From: Salminus brasiliensis
Lineage: Eukaryota; Chordata; Actinopteri; Characiformes; Bryconidae
Length of the DNA stretch: 64,000 nucleotides
Direction of reading: 5' to 3'
Assembly: GCF_030463535.1 (NCBI RefSeq)
Contig: NC_132878.1
Location: forward strand, 27,175,261 to 27,239,260
The translations under genes and the position numbers were made by a program. The notes beneath the pieces were generated by a model. It was given only the letters and a program-made list of their open reading frames with translations, had not been told where the DNA came from and made no database searches. Of the stretch, positions 24,448-57,334 are shown piece by piece. Positions within the stretch are counted from its first letter, which is position 1. Each line of letters opens with the position of its first letter.

Positions 24448-26339
24448 TTAGAATGCTAATATTGAAAAATGTTGGGATGCACTAGGCTACTTGTTTCAGC
24501 TGCATATCTGCCCATTGAAAATGTAAAATCAAATATATTAAAGGAGCATCTATGTTTACTACTGAGCATTAATATGTGTTTCATGGAGCAGAAAATATGA
24601 TTAGTAGTACCAGTATTGTAATGGTGCAAAAAGTCAAACTTCAGAGGCCTGTTATCAATAAGCTTTAATGGAATTTATTGGAGGCTACATACGTTACATA
24701 TGCTATGTGCTTGCTAAAGTGTGATGTGACTGCAGGTGCAAAGAATTGCTTACAAACCAATAGGGTGTCAGAATGGTATATGTTTATACTTCTCATCCAA
24801 CCACAATCAAATTCACACTTTCCGGACGGCACAATTTATCTGGATAGGTTTAATTATTTATTTTATTTTATTTTTTAACGATGACCAGCCGGAATGAAAA
24901 CAAACTGACAGGAAATAGAAGTAGGCTTCTTCTTTAAATGTAGGCTTTTTTTGTATGTAATGAGTAGAAGTAAAAAAACGGCTGAAAAATAATTACTTCA
25001 GTAAAGTACACCTCTGTTGGTTGTGTCCTTGAGCCTGATACCCACCTACCTCTTGTTTGAGCTTGCGCAGTAGAGGAACCCATATTTCGAAGTGGCGTGC
25101 TCTCACAGCAACTGAACTTGACCTGAACAGAAACAGGGGGATATGATTTCCACACAATACTGGTTCAATCAACTGCACACCAAGTTTCTAAGTACATTTA
25201 TTGTCTTGTTTGCAATATGAGACAGTCAGTGTCAATCAGCTGGCCCACAGCAGCCAATCAACCCTTTGCCACACCCCTTCAAATATCAACAAAAATTAAA
25301 TGACAGTTTCCTTTCTACTTCATTTCATTACATGTGCGTGGTTAAGGGTTGTCCTGCCACCAGCCCCCAGAGGGCATTTTGAGACTTTTTGGCTTCAGTT
25401 TTTTAGCCGCTGTCGTCTATTTCACATTTTTAAAAGAATTATTATTATTTTTTTTTTAGGAAAATGAGAATCTATCACTGAACTTGGTGAGGATTTAATT
25501 AATTAAAGCAATTATTAACTTTTATGCTTTGTAAAGAAGAGAGAAGACCAGTTCTCCTGCATTCTCCTCTCCTCAATTTCTACATTTAACAGCAGCTGAA
25601 TTGGTTGTAGTTAGTGAACAAGGTGATTACAAACTGTTAAACTGTTAAAGTCTCTGGCCTGTTAAAAAGTCTCTGGCCTGGAACATTTCTAATCAAGAAA
25701 TCGTTCATAATTTAGTGTCTGAGATGTAAACAGTCATTCAGAGTGAGACGATTCATTATAGAGAATTGTAACAACTGTTCTTCACAATTTGGAAAAATCG
25801 CTAGAGCTCCCCTTTAAACAGCCTTCTGTTATCTTGACTTTGGAAAAGGTCGTCTTGGTCCATTCAAAAAGTCACAAGTCTGGTTTGAACCTTAAAATAG
25901 AGAGATCCATTTAAAAAGTATAGAGTCGAGAGAGGATCGCTGGAGAGAGCGAATGAGGGTATGAATAAGACTGTGATCGTGAGAGGAATAATCCCATAAC
26001 CAACAGGCAGACTTTCACAGTCCTACAGTGGGGGAAAGATAATTACTCTGAACTCCGTATAAAAGAGCTTCCATTCAGTTAGGAGACGCACGAGCTGCAG
26101 AATCTGAATGACTCCAAGCGGCTCTGAGAGTGTCATTATCACAACACCATCTGTTTCCATCAAGCAGTAGGTTAGAATTTAGAGTAACACACTGTGTGGG
26201 TAAAGCGATTCAGTCAAAATTCTAATTTACAAAAAAACGACACATTCAATGTAGTCCATCAACCATGCCATGTGCGGCTAAGAGGCTGATGTAGCTAACG
26301 ACTAATGGAACCTAATGTCCATGCATGCTCTAATAGACT
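24448..26339. other. Gene-free sequence
   Basis: No gene or repeat family is recognised. The region is AT-rich with homopolymer T runs. Confidence 0.4.
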
Positions 26340-26700
26340 TACTTACACTATATGTCCTAATGTTTGTGGACACTCCTTCTGAGGAATGCCTTCAGCTACT
26401 TCAAAGTGCACCCATTGTTGGCAAAGATGTGCAAATGCACACACACAGCTTGTCTAGTCCCTGTAGAGAAATACTGCCTTGAGTAGGGGGACAAATCTGA
26501 GCAATTGATATAGAAAGGGGACACCAAGCGCCAATATTTTAGAATAGGAGCAGATAAACATGAACCTATTGGCGCTATACCTAATGCCAGGTGTGGGCTA
26601 GAGGTGGTATAAAGGCCCCCAGCATTGAGCTGTGGAGAATGATGGTGCACCATCGAGTACTTTTGGGATGGGGAGTTGGGGAGTTGGGGAGTTGGGTATG
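26340..26700 (-). mobile_element. Non-autonomous DNA transposon, with about 60 bp of extra sequence
   Basis: The left end actatatgtcctaatgtttg and interior gcgctatacctaatgccagg belong to the same element as the copy at about 32320-33110 (opposite orientation). About 60 bases at 26480-26546 (agtagggggacaaatctgag and on) are absent from that copy. Confidence 0.6.
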
Positions 26701-27787
26701 AAGTAGGGTAGTGATCATCCTGACCTCACTAATGCTCTTGGCCAGCATAGTGTATGTTGATTTTAGACATGCTGGTCGACCGGCGTGGTCTTGCTGGTAT
26801 AGCTTGGGCAGGTTAATCATACTTGCAGACCAGCTAAACCATCAAAAACATACCCTGGACATGCTGCTGTTTTTTTTCAGCAGAGAAATGAAGATTTTTG
26901 GTGTGTGCTTATGGAGATGGGATTGGTTACAGTCTAGGTCAAATGTCCTGCATCCAACAAAATTGGGATCTTTTGCGCTTATTTAGTGATTGAAGCTAAC
27001 CCTCTATGTAGAGATGGGCAATTTTATGGTGTTACATTTGTTATCATGATACACAAGATGATTTTATGAGAATATCAAGGATATCATCAGTGCTTAAATG
27101 ACACTGATCAACTGTTTCATTACAAACAGTGAAACTAAATTAAATTGGACTTAAATTTAAGTCCAATTTTATTTTTGTGAAGAAAAACATATTTCACCCC
27201 CAAAATATTGGCGCTTGGTGTCCCCTTTATATATCAGTTACTAAAGTATGTCCCCCTACCTCCCTCCCTCACCAGAAATTGGTTTGCTATATGCTACAAG
27301 GGTACTAAAAAGTCATGGGTTTCTGTATACACACCTGTAACGGAATTGGGACAAACAGGCAATTTTTTAATGCAAATTATTTTTTTAATTTTTAAATTAT
27401 TTTTACATTTTTATTTGAACAAACATTAAGTTTATGCATGCACACACTGTCACTCACACACACACACACACACACCACAAACGTCACTTGACTGGCTTAC
27501 CCTTAACTGCCCCCTGATTTTCTTTCTATAACTTTGCTGTCTACTATTCCTTACTGTCACTGTCATAAAGCTCACTGTCCTCACGATCAGCCCAATCACA
27601 TTTTCTTCCTTCAATAAAAAGTACTGTGATAATCATACATCCCATCACTAAGTGCTCAATGCTCTCCCAACTTTACCATAGTGGATCTCTGTCCTGGTCC
27701 CTGGGACCCCCATCCCTGCTCCACCATACCCGACTCATTAGTTGATTAACAGGATTAACCTCAGTCTTCTCTCCAGTTTTCTTCTAA

Positions 27788-27789
<2 letters not shown>
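26701..27789. other. Gene-free sequence with a palindrome and an inverted copy of the 26.5-kb insert
   Basis: A perfect 28-bp palindrome lies at 27142-27169. Positions 27200-27265 (tggcgcttggtgtccccttt) are an inverted match to 26485-26545. A CA run lies at about 27455-27474. No gene is recognised. Confidence 0.6.
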
Positions 27790-27833
<44 letters not shown>

Positions 27834-28118
27834 TTTGTTCTTTCTTCCCATACGCTCTCTCCCTCTCTTTTTCATCTCTCTCTCATCCTCCACTCTGTCA
27901 CATTCTGTTTTTCCCTCTTCAAACCTGTCATTCTGTGCCCCCTCACTTTCTCTCTCTCGCTCTCGCGCTCTCTCTACCTCCCCCTCTCTCTGCACCTTTC
28001 TCTCTGCCTCACTCATCTCTCTCTTTGCCTTCTTCTCTCGGTACCTTTCTCTCCCCCTCTCTGTGTCCCTCTCGTGTACTGGTGCTGGATCAGACAATAA
28101 TGTGTTTGTGTTTCTGTC

Positions 28119-28156
<38 letters not shown>

Positions 28157-28391
28157 TAGTACCCAAATGACCTGGTGAGCAAACCTCAGTTGTGCTGCCC
28201 TTGCTTCACTGCTCACTCAACCGGAAATCCAATCTGCCACTTTGTGTGTGTGTCTGTGTGTGTGTGTATGTCTGTTTGTGTGAGAGAGAGAGGGTGTGAG
28301 TGTGTGAGTTTGTGTGTTCACGAGTGTTACTTGTCATACCTCTCTATGAATACAGGTGTTAATGCTCTCTCGCCATTATCTGCTTCTGTTC

Positions 28392-28442
<51 letters not shown>

Positions 28443-28470
28443 GAGTTAGGGGGGCTTATTATGGGACACA
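27790..28470. repeat. CT, CA and GT microsatellites
   Basis: Runs lie at about 27790-27831 (CT), 28121-28154 (CA), 28241-28310 (GT/GA) and 28394-28440 (CA). ORFs across them are low complexity. Confidence 0.85.
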
Positions 28471-29004
28471 CACTCTATCTGAAATACACAGAGAGATTTA
28501 AAGGGATAGTTTGACCAAAAAAATCCTTTACATTTATGCAGTCACTGAACGCAGAGGTGGAATAAAGCCAGCACTGCTGTTTACATTAGCATAGATATTA
28601 GCATGTGTTAAAAGCACTTTCAGGGTTAAACAGTGGCAACAGGGACCTGACCCCGCACACAGACAGCCACGCCACAGCTCTTTCAGTAATACCGTGCCAC
28701 CACACACCGCTGGCAGCTGCAGCACCTGTGAGACTGAAATTATCAGCATGTAAACCCAGCACACAGTTCACTAGCATAGCGGGAAACAGTAGCTGGATCC
28801 ACAAGCCTGAAGATTGTCTGTCCTTTAGTCCAAGTTTTCCAAAAATACATTAGCAAGCCTATTAGACACCACTGAACATCTCCACACGGTTTGAGAAGAG
28901 TGTGATACAGGTTTGCTAGTAATGCTAACTGCCTAATTTTATTACTTGTTAGCAACATTAGGCTAAAAGAAGACCCAGCGCCACCCAACACAAAACAAAG
29001 CATG
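28471..29004. other. Gene-free sequence
   Basis: Several overlapping short ORFs occur on both strands with no recognised domain. Confidence 0.4.
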
Positions 29005-29290
29005 AACTGGGAAGGTTGTCTGAGCGGTTGTTTCCACAAGATCGGGCTCCAATCTCAGTCCAGGGATTGTGAGTTTGAATCCTGAGCCATGCCACTTCGC
29101 CAACAGCAGCCGGAGTCTAAGGGAGCACAATTGGTGGTGCTCTCTCTCAGGGTGGGTAGATGGCGCTCTCTCCCCTCATCACTCTTAAAGCAATGTTGGA
29201 CCCGGCGCTCACCCGGTCCTCACCCTTCCTAGTGTTGGGGAACATTGCTAGTGCTAGGGGCAGCTACAAAAGGGTGGGTTCATTAGCAGT
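29005..29290 (+). mobile_element. tRNA-derived SINE (second family)
   Basis: An A-box-like ttgtctgagcggttg and a B-box-like gtgagtttgaatcctgagcc about 50 bases apart mark a tRNA-like head, followed by a non-tRNA body ending near ggggcagctac. No intact tRNA cloverleaf is claimed. Confidence 0.65.
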
Positions 29291-32200
29291 ACCACATTGG
29301 AATAAAAAGGGAAATATTCAACAAAAAAAGCGTATCTAACCTCATAACCAGCTTGTAGCAACATGATGTTTTAGCTTGTTCTGGCAAATGTGTTTGCGCT
29401 GATCTACACATCGAGGGGGGCTTTTCCATCTAGCACATCATTGACCCTTCTCAGTGTAATCAGCAAGCTGATTTGGCTCTTTTTGTGGGCCTTATGCATT
29501 AGAAGAGGTGGGCCTTATGCATTAGAACTCCCATTCATATTTTAATCAATGGCTGATCTCCTAATTTATAACGCCTCTATAATGCAGTATAACTTTTAGG
29601 TGGGCTGAATGCAGCTGTTATCCAATACTCAGTGGGACACGTCTCCCTTCCTTAAATGATTCAACAGAAGAAGCATTTTGTTCCATAAAGACCTACTTTT
29701 GTAAAAGAGATGTGTGAGTTTAAAGAAGTGAATGTAAAAGTTCTTTACCAATTTAAAGGGTCTTCACACTCACATCCCTTTCACAAATTGATTCTTCGTG
29801 GGAATAAAACTGACTGGTTCTTCTAAGGCATCACTCAAAGAAACCCTTGTGTGTGGGGAATTAGATTTTTTGTTCATAAACTACGAGCTGAAATCAAGGC
29901 TATGTTGTGTACAGTAAAGGCTAGAATATCCTCGCTAGCTCTGGGGGACTGCAGCTTTAGACGTAGGCGAGAGGCCTAGCAGCTGAACTGTTCTTTCCTC
30001 GAGTCACGGAGGGAAACAAACCGCTACAGAAAGCAGATGGCCTTGGGCTGGGCATTGATGAAGTGCTGTGTTGCTCGAGCACTGCTAGCATACACTCCTA
30101 TTTCATCTCTTCATATTGACCCTTACACACCATTACTCTCGCTTCGCTGTGCTGTTTAGAATGGTTATATAATAAATTGAAGCTACATTATGAATTATAC
30201 TTACATTTCATTTCCATTCGGGGTGGACAGGTTCAAGTCTGACTTTATGTGTATTTCAATGTCAGCTGTTGACAAAAACGTGGCAAAATGAAAAGGAAGG
30301 CTTTTTCTGTCGGCAGTATGAGGCTGTATACACGACAATAACTCATACTTATACAACTCACACAATTACATATCTCCTCTTGTACTTACAGACACTGATG
30401 TGGGAAGGATTAAAATGGACTTTTTTCATAGCGTCTCCACCTGTTTCAGAGCAACCACATTGGAAATACATTGGTAGGCAAAAAGTCACATAAACAATTA
30501 ACAAAATGAAGTAATACAAGTAAAAAAAGAGCATGAGTGCTTACACTTTATTATGTTAGGCCAAAGTGCAACGTTTGTGGAGGGCCGAGGTGTTAGCCCA
30601 AAGCGATAGCGCTGTACAAGCACAGTAGGTAGACTTTTAAATTGAGCATTTAAAAAATGTGTTTTATAATATATTTTATAATAAAAATTCTACAGTGGTT
30701 ATTTCAAATGTTGCCCCCCTCCCCCTTCAAATGCCATGTGTTGTTAATCCTAGTGCAAATATGTGAACAAACATTTTATTTTGGTGCACATTTTAGGCTC
30801 AAGTTTTATTTATTTACTGACTTTTTAAATTCTAATATAAAATGTGCTGGACAAATTTTATTTATTTTATGTATTTTATATAAAATACTATTTTTTGTCC
30901 AGTATGTTAATCTCACTTTTTATTTTTAAAGAAATTGAAGATAATAAGTCATACCATACGTTTCTCACTGGGTGAGGGGGGTGGGCTTAGGGTTACTTTC
31001 TGGTGGCCAAAAATAAAAAATCCTCACAGGCCAACTTTGACCTGAAGTTGACTAAGGCTGTGTCTCACACACTAATACTAAGGTATAGACTATGTACTAA
31101 TCTTAAAAGTGCAGGTTTAGCAGGTTGGTACATAAAATAGTAACATACTAACTCCTTTTCTACTAACAGGAAGTGATGAGGTGTTGCTATACCAAGTTGT
31201 CCTGATGGCGTTACCGCTGCACTTGCTTCGTTACCTGCCTTCTTTTTTCTAATTGTTTCAGATGGTTTCAGATGTGAGTAGCTCCTCCCTTTCTATGTCA
31301 CATTGCATTGTGGGATAATAGTGTCTATCATAACCAATCATAACTCAACTCACATTTTTATCTGTACTACATACGTCATACTCAAAGACTACTCAATATT
31401 AGCAATAGGTCTGCAATTGGGAAGCACTGTAATAGTGTGTATGAGGGTTGCTCACTCTTGAGGAGCCCCTCACAATGCTTTGTCATATTTTTGCATTTTC
31501 TTTAACAGATCTAAATTAACTGCCTCCCACACATCCTTCAGTGCTGTCCACACGCCTTCTACAGTGGCAATGTAGGCTTTTCTTCTCCCCTGTCCCACAC
31601 ACACACTCAGTGGGGTTTAAATCTGCTGACTGTGTTGCCATGACATCAGGTGACCTTCCTCGCTCCTCAGCTCACTCCATCACTGGATACTCCATCACTG
31701 AGTCTTTTTGTTGTGGGCCCAGTTTCTCCAAAGCATCGTGGTTGTGTAGCCGAGGCCGTCTTAACTGATAGACAGAGCGCTTTAAGATTCATCTTTGAGC
31801 AAAGCTTCTTTCCAGCCCAGATCAGGTCATTCACCAAAAGAGACCAGGCAGATCCTTCAAATCCATCCAACACAGCTGATCAACATCAGCGTAGAACAAT
31901 CTGAACATCTGAGCACCTCTTTTAGACGGACAGTGGAATTCATATTAAATGACGGCAGGATTTTGTGATCCTGGCCAATGACTAAATAATAAGCAACAAT
32001 CTTAGATACAGAGGAAGTGAAGTGTGTGTGGACAGCCACATTTGTTATTTATGTAGGTTTGTTTGATGGAGGAAAGAGAGAAGAACTGTGGAGGAAAGGG
32101 TAAAAGGGAATAGAGAACATTTACAGATAGAGAGACAGCACCCCCATCTGTATAACAGTGGGTACTACAGTCAGAACATCTAAAGGCTAGGATCTAAAGG

Positions 32201-32319
32201 CTGGTGTTTAAAAGTCTGAAGTTGTTGCTTAGTCAGAACTTCAGCTAAATCTAGTTGTACAATTAAATACATATACATTTACTTTATATTTAAAAGTGGG
32301 AGCAAACATACACAATATA
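29291..32319. other. Gene-free sequence, partly repeat-like
   Basis: No coding gene is recognised. Positions about 31440-32000 read like a decayed transposon on the minus strand, but I cannot name the family. Confidence 0.35.
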
Positions 32320-33110
32320 GACAAAAGTTTTGGGACCCCTGCTCCTTTATTGTTTCTTCCTAAATCACGGTTATTAAAATCTTGCTCTTGTCAGAGTAAC
32401 CGCCTTTCCTGTCCCGCAAAGCCTTTCTGTAAGATTGTGGAGCATTGCTGTGAGGATTTGATTGCATACAGTGACAGAATCTTAGTGAGGCCAGGATGTT
32501 GAATGATCACCACCTCACCTCACATCATCCCATCTCCCCAAGTTGGATGGAGCACCATCATTCCAGAGAACACAGTTCCACTGCTCCACAGCTCAATGCT
32601 ACCCCTCTAACTCATGCCAGGTATTAGGCACGGTGCCAATAGGTTCTTGTTTATCCGCTTCTTATCTATTGGCAGTACTTCTACTTCTACTCTACAGGGG
32701 CTAGACTTTGTGTGTAAAGGTGCACGTATTTGTCACTGTACAGTGTACAGCGAAATGTGTCCTCTGCATTTAACCCATCTGGTAGTGAACACACACTCAC
32801 GTGTTAGGGGCAGTGAGTTCACACACACCCAGAGTGGTGGGCAGCCAACTCCAGCGCCCGGGGAGCAGAGAGGGTAAAGGGCCTTGCTCAAGGGCCCAAC
32901 AGTTGCAGCTTGCCGAGCCCGGGAATCGAACCCACAACCCTGTTATCGATATCCCGGTGCTCTAGCCGCTGAGCCACCACTGCCCCAACAGTGTGTGTGT
33001 GTGTGTGTGTGTGCATTTGCACATCTGTGTCAGCAATGGCTGCAACTTAAAGCAGCTGAATTCAGGCATTAGAAGAGGTGTCCACAAACATTTGGTGGCT
33101 ACTGTAATAA
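32320..33110 (+). mobile_element. Non-autonomous DNA transposon hosting a nested SINE
   Basis: It begins acaaaagttttgggacccct and ends gtgtccacaaacatttggtg, terminal sequences shared in reverse with the copies near 3955 and 26340. Its interior (tgctccacagctcaatgcta) is split by the SINE at about 32700-32990. Confidence 0.65.
32700..32990 (-). mobile_element. Nested tRNA-type SINE
   Basis: The sequence gagcccgggaatcgaaccca, read on the minus strand, carries a GGTTCGATTCC B-box. The body (ggtagtgaacacacactcac, ccagcgcccggggagcagag) matches the fragment at about 10903-11010. Confidence 0.7.
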
Positions 33111-33821
33111 GTACCAAAATACTATTGTAGTGTAACTGTGCTATTGTGCTTTTAGTTTAAATTGGAGTATTAAGTTTCTATTTGTAGAATAGAATTTTCA
33201 ATAGCCAGTTACTTAACCCACTCTTTAGTACTCTCCCCTATCACATGTAATGCTCCTGACACTGGGCAAACAATGTGCTCGGTGGAAAGTGCCAGGTAGT
33301 GCCAGCTCTGATGCAGACGCCCATGCCAGCCAGCAGCAAGCTACCCACCTGGAAAAACCAAGGCCAACCGTCCTCTCAAGCTGGCAGGCAGCATGACACC
33401 AGTCAATCAAACCAGCAATCCTAGGGTCATGGCAGTGCCTTTGTCCGCTGGACTTTGTACGCTGGAGTATTCAAAATGATGTATTTGATATTTTTATGTC
33501 TAAAACTAATTTCAAGCATCAGTTCTCGCTTTGGTGTGTTCTCTCCGCTCTGCTTTCCTCCAACCTGGCAATGCTAAATTAATCTTATTAATCTTAAAAT
33601 TAAGGGTGCAACAAAAGGTGCTGCAGAAGAACCACTTTTGGTTCTATGAAGAAACCTTTTTGTAATAGAGATTCACATTCACACACCTCTATTACAAACA
33701 TGGGAATCAATTTACTGGGATGATCAATTACAGATGTCTCATAGATGCTCACCTGACATTCAACTAACATTCCACTGAATGGCTATTAAATGCAACTGTA
33801 CTCCGAGCTGAATGCAAATGA
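33111..33821. other. Gene-free sequence
   Basis: Nothing recognised. Confidence 0.4.
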
Positions 33822-34620
33822 ATGTCTGTTGAATTTAACACTACACCTAACCCTAACCTTAACCTTACCCATGAATCAACCCCAAATCCTAACCCTTACC
33901 CCAACCTTACCCATGAATCAACCCTAAAACCTAAAACTAACCTTAACCTTACCCATGAATCAACCCTAAAACCTAAAACTAACCTTAACCTTACCCATGA
34001 ATCAACTCTAAATCCTAACCCTAAACCTAACCTTACCTTTGACTCAACCCTAAAATCTAACCCTAAACCTAACCTTACCCATGAATCAACCCTAAAACCT
34101 AAAACTAACCTTAAACTTACCCACGAATCAACCCTAAATCCTAACCCTTAACCTAACCTTACCCATGAATCAACCCTAAATTTCTAACCCTTAACCTAAC
34201 CTTACTCATGAATCAACCCTAAATCCTAACCCTTAACCTAACCTTACCCATGAATCAACTCTAAATCCTAGCCCTTACCCCAACTATACCCATGAATCAA
34301 CTCTTAATCCTAAAACTAACCTTAACTTTACCCATGATTCAACCCTAAATTCTAAAACTAACCTTAAACTTACCCATGAATCAACTCTAAATCCTAAAAC
34401 TAACCTTAACTTTACCCATGATTCAACCCTAAATTCTAAAACTAACCTTAACCTTACCCACAAATCAACCCTAAATCCTAACCTTAAACCTAACCTTACC
34501 CATGAATCAACCCTAAATCCTAACCTTAACCTTAAACTTGAATCAACTCTAACCTAAACCTTACCCTTGAATTAACCCTAAACCATAACCGTAACCCTAC
34601 CCTAATCCCTAAATCTTTAT
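33822..34620. repeat. 42-bp CCTAA-rich minisatellite
   Basis: The unit catgaatcaaccctaaaacc plus taaaactaaccttaacctta cc is repeated about 17 times with drift. The first part is open for 109 codons (THESTLKPKTNLNL period), an effect of the 14-codon unit. Confidence 0.9.
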
Positions 34621-34629
34621 ATCTTATAT

Positions 34630-34687
<58 letters not shown>

Positions 34688-35350
34688 CCTCCACAATTAT
34701 TGGCACCCCTTGTTAAGATGTGTTCTTAAGCTTTTTTATAATATTAAAAAAAGAAATGATTTACGTTAAATCATGTGTGGCACAAATATTGGCACCCCTG
34801 ATGTTAATACTTTGTACAACCCCCTTTTGCCAACAAGACAGCACTTAACCTTCTCCTATAACATTTCACAAGACGGGAGAATGCAGAGAGAGGGATCCTT
34901 CCCCAATCCTCTTTGAACAATTTCTCTAAATCGTCCAGAGTCCTGGGTCCTCTGCTCTCCAGCTCACCTCACAGGTTTTCAATTGGGTTGAGGTCTGGGG
35001 ACTGAGGTGGCCATGGGAGGAGCTTGATTTTGTGTCTGGCGAACCATTTTTGTGTAGATTTGGCCACACGTTTAGGGTCATTTTCTTGCTGAAAGACCCA
35101 GCGATGACCCATCTTCAGCTTTCAGGCAGAAGCCACCAAATTTTGTTTCAAGATGCCATGCACACTAACAGGGTTCCCAGGGCTTTTGGAAGAGAAACGG
35201 ACCCACAGGCTACGGGCAGGTTTAGGCGAGTGGCTATTTTCTTGTATCCATGAAGACACATGAAGGTCAACACACATCAGACTCACTTAAATGGTGTGTT
35301 CTCATGTCTTTCCCATGTTGAAGCGTGGATAAGAGAAATAGGCCTCTCCG
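34621..35350 (-). mobile_element. TA microsatellite and Tc1-like remnant
   Basis: A TA run (about 34634-34681) abuts a Tc1-type terminal sequence (cacaattattggcacccctt, repeated at about 34790). The interior (tcaattgggttgaggtctgg, tttcttgctgaaagacccag) is reversed, decayed transposase typical of fish. No ORF is intact. Confidence 0.6.
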
Positions 35351-35709
35351 TCATGTCATATTTATACCCCAGAGAAACAGGAAGCCCTATATTATATAAA
35401 GGAAGCATCAGGCAGGCCTCTAGTCTTATTTTATCTTTTTTAATAACACTGAACCCAGACATATATAAAGATTATGATAATCTGAAAAAATGTTTTTTTG
35501 TTTTAAATTGAAACATTAATATGTAAAGTGGCTTAAACAGAGCACATAATGCAACACAGGTGTAGAAAACAGAGCGTTAAAGACGACACGTTTAGCCGGG
35601 TGTAATAAAACTGATGAAACTTACTTTGCACATGCAACTTTCAGAGCAAGATCCACGACTGGATCAAGAGACAACTAATTTAACCAATTACTGGTCATAC
35701 GTCAAAGCA

Positions 35710-35774
<65 letters not shown>

Positions 35775-35807
35775 CTATAAAAAGAACAGTTAAAAAATTA
35801 AAGCATG
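35351..35807. repeat. AT-rich spacer with a TA dinucleotide run
   Basis: A 60-base TA run lies at 35711-35772, just beyond the likely smarca1 polyadenylation site. Confidence 0.7.
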
Positions 35808-36143
35808 TTTATTTTTAAAAAATATACACTGAAGTGGCTCCCCTTTTCAGCATGCCAAACCAAGTGAAGACTTTTATCCAGAATAAAATGCTGCAGCTTA
35901 ATGTGATTTTGATTTTTAAAAGTGCATCAAATGTTTGTAAAAAGGAAGCATAGAAAAAGCACAGCATTTGTAGAGGAACATACAACTTCTTCTTTCATTC
36001 GTTCTTGTCCTGTTTGTGATTTTGAGATAACGCTGAACAGTCATGAAGATCTTGGGATGTAGCAGGAAAAATGCTAAATCATGAATCGTAGCAAACTGTC
36101 GTACTGTATGATGAATAAACAATGTAAACCCCCAATGACAGAA
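35808..36143 (-). other. smarca1: smarca1 3' untranslated region with candidate AATAAA
   Basis: Downstream of the stop, the first AATAAA on the minus strand is read at 35813-35808. This would give a 3' UTR of roughly 330 nt plus the cleavage offset. A 60-bp TA dinucleotide run lies just beyond, at 35711-35772. The end point is inferred from the signal alone. Confidence 0.5.
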
Positions 36144-56507
<20,364 letters not shown>

Positions 56508-56660
56508 TTTTTAGCTTCTCATGAGTTGCTTACCGAGTTGTACAGAGAAAAATAAACCCCGAAGCAGCGCCGCAGTTTTAGACATGGCAGGCATACGCCC
56601 CCCTTCAACAGGAAATATCGCGATGGTAGAGGAGCGAAGTACCGCGAGATTCTGAAAAGC
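56508..56660 (-). promoter_or_regulatory. smarca1: smarca1 5' leader and CpG-enriched promoter region
   Basis: The sequence upstream of the smarca1 ATG has several CpG sites (CGCCGC, TCGCGA, CCGCGA) in an otherwise AT-rich, CpG-poor window. This fits a housekeeping-type promoter for a broadly expressed remodeller. No TATA box is obvious. The transcription start cannot be located from sequence alone. Confidence 0.4.
56511..56594 (-). CDS. Possible 27-codon upstream ORF in the smarca1 leader
   Basis: An ATG at 56594 opens 27 codons that begin MPAMSKTAALLRGLFFSVQL. The TAA stop (56513-56511) is separated from the smarca1 ATG by a single AAA codon and is in the same frame. It would be translated only if transcription starts upstream of 56594. 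It could be regulatory or incidental. Confidence 0.3.
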   Translation of the reverse strand: MPAMSKTAALLRGLFFSVQLGKQLMRS

Positions 56661-57334
56661 ATCGATGTAAACAAACCCGAAGTGTGAAACATTCGTGTAA
56701 AACGTTCACATGTTTTTCTCCCTTAGTTGGATAAAAGTCGCTCTAAAGTCAGAGTAAATCTAGCAGTTATAGGTAAATATGAAACGCGTGCAATCTGCAA
56801 TACTTGCAGTAAACTGTTCGTGTCTGTACATTTACTGTAATCTTCTTTTAGGAAATTTCTGTAAAATGCTCATATGATTACTATCAATAACTAACCATGT
56901 ATTTTAATAGGATGAGAAAAAAGCTCAAAAAATAAATTAAAGAATAAATCAGGGGGAAAGTAGACTACTTTAAAAATATACAAAATATTGCAAATAACTG
57001 AAAGTGAAAGTATTGAAATTGGGTGGAAAGTATAAATGTGATGCATTTGAATATCTGCTGTATTGCAGTATAAATATAGCTAATTATATATGCTCGTTAG
57101 TCATATGTTAAAAAGCAACGCTCTTAAAACTTTATTTTCACTGTTTGAATCTCTTTCTCCCCACTTCAGTGTTACTGTGTTGTAAATAGCTCGGGCGACT
57201 AGAGGGCGACAAAACCACAAACCCAAGCCCCAATGTTTATTTTTCTTATTTCAAAACAGTCATAGACAGACTTTTAGAAAGTTTTAATACTATTTTATAA
57301 TTTGATTTTACAGTCAATACAACATCATTAATTA

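Noticed and set aside
27738..28170. 142-codon ORFs on both strands
   Set aside because: They run through CT and CA microsatellites and are Ser/Leu or Arg/Glu strings with no domain.
29005..29090. A functional tRNA gene
   Set aside because: A- and B-box-like motifs are present, but the cloverleaf pairing is not convincing and a SINE body follows.
31541..32039. Short ORFs near 31.5-32.0 kb as a coding exon
   Set aside because: Overlapping frames on both strands with no recognisable family; the text is more like a decayed repeat.
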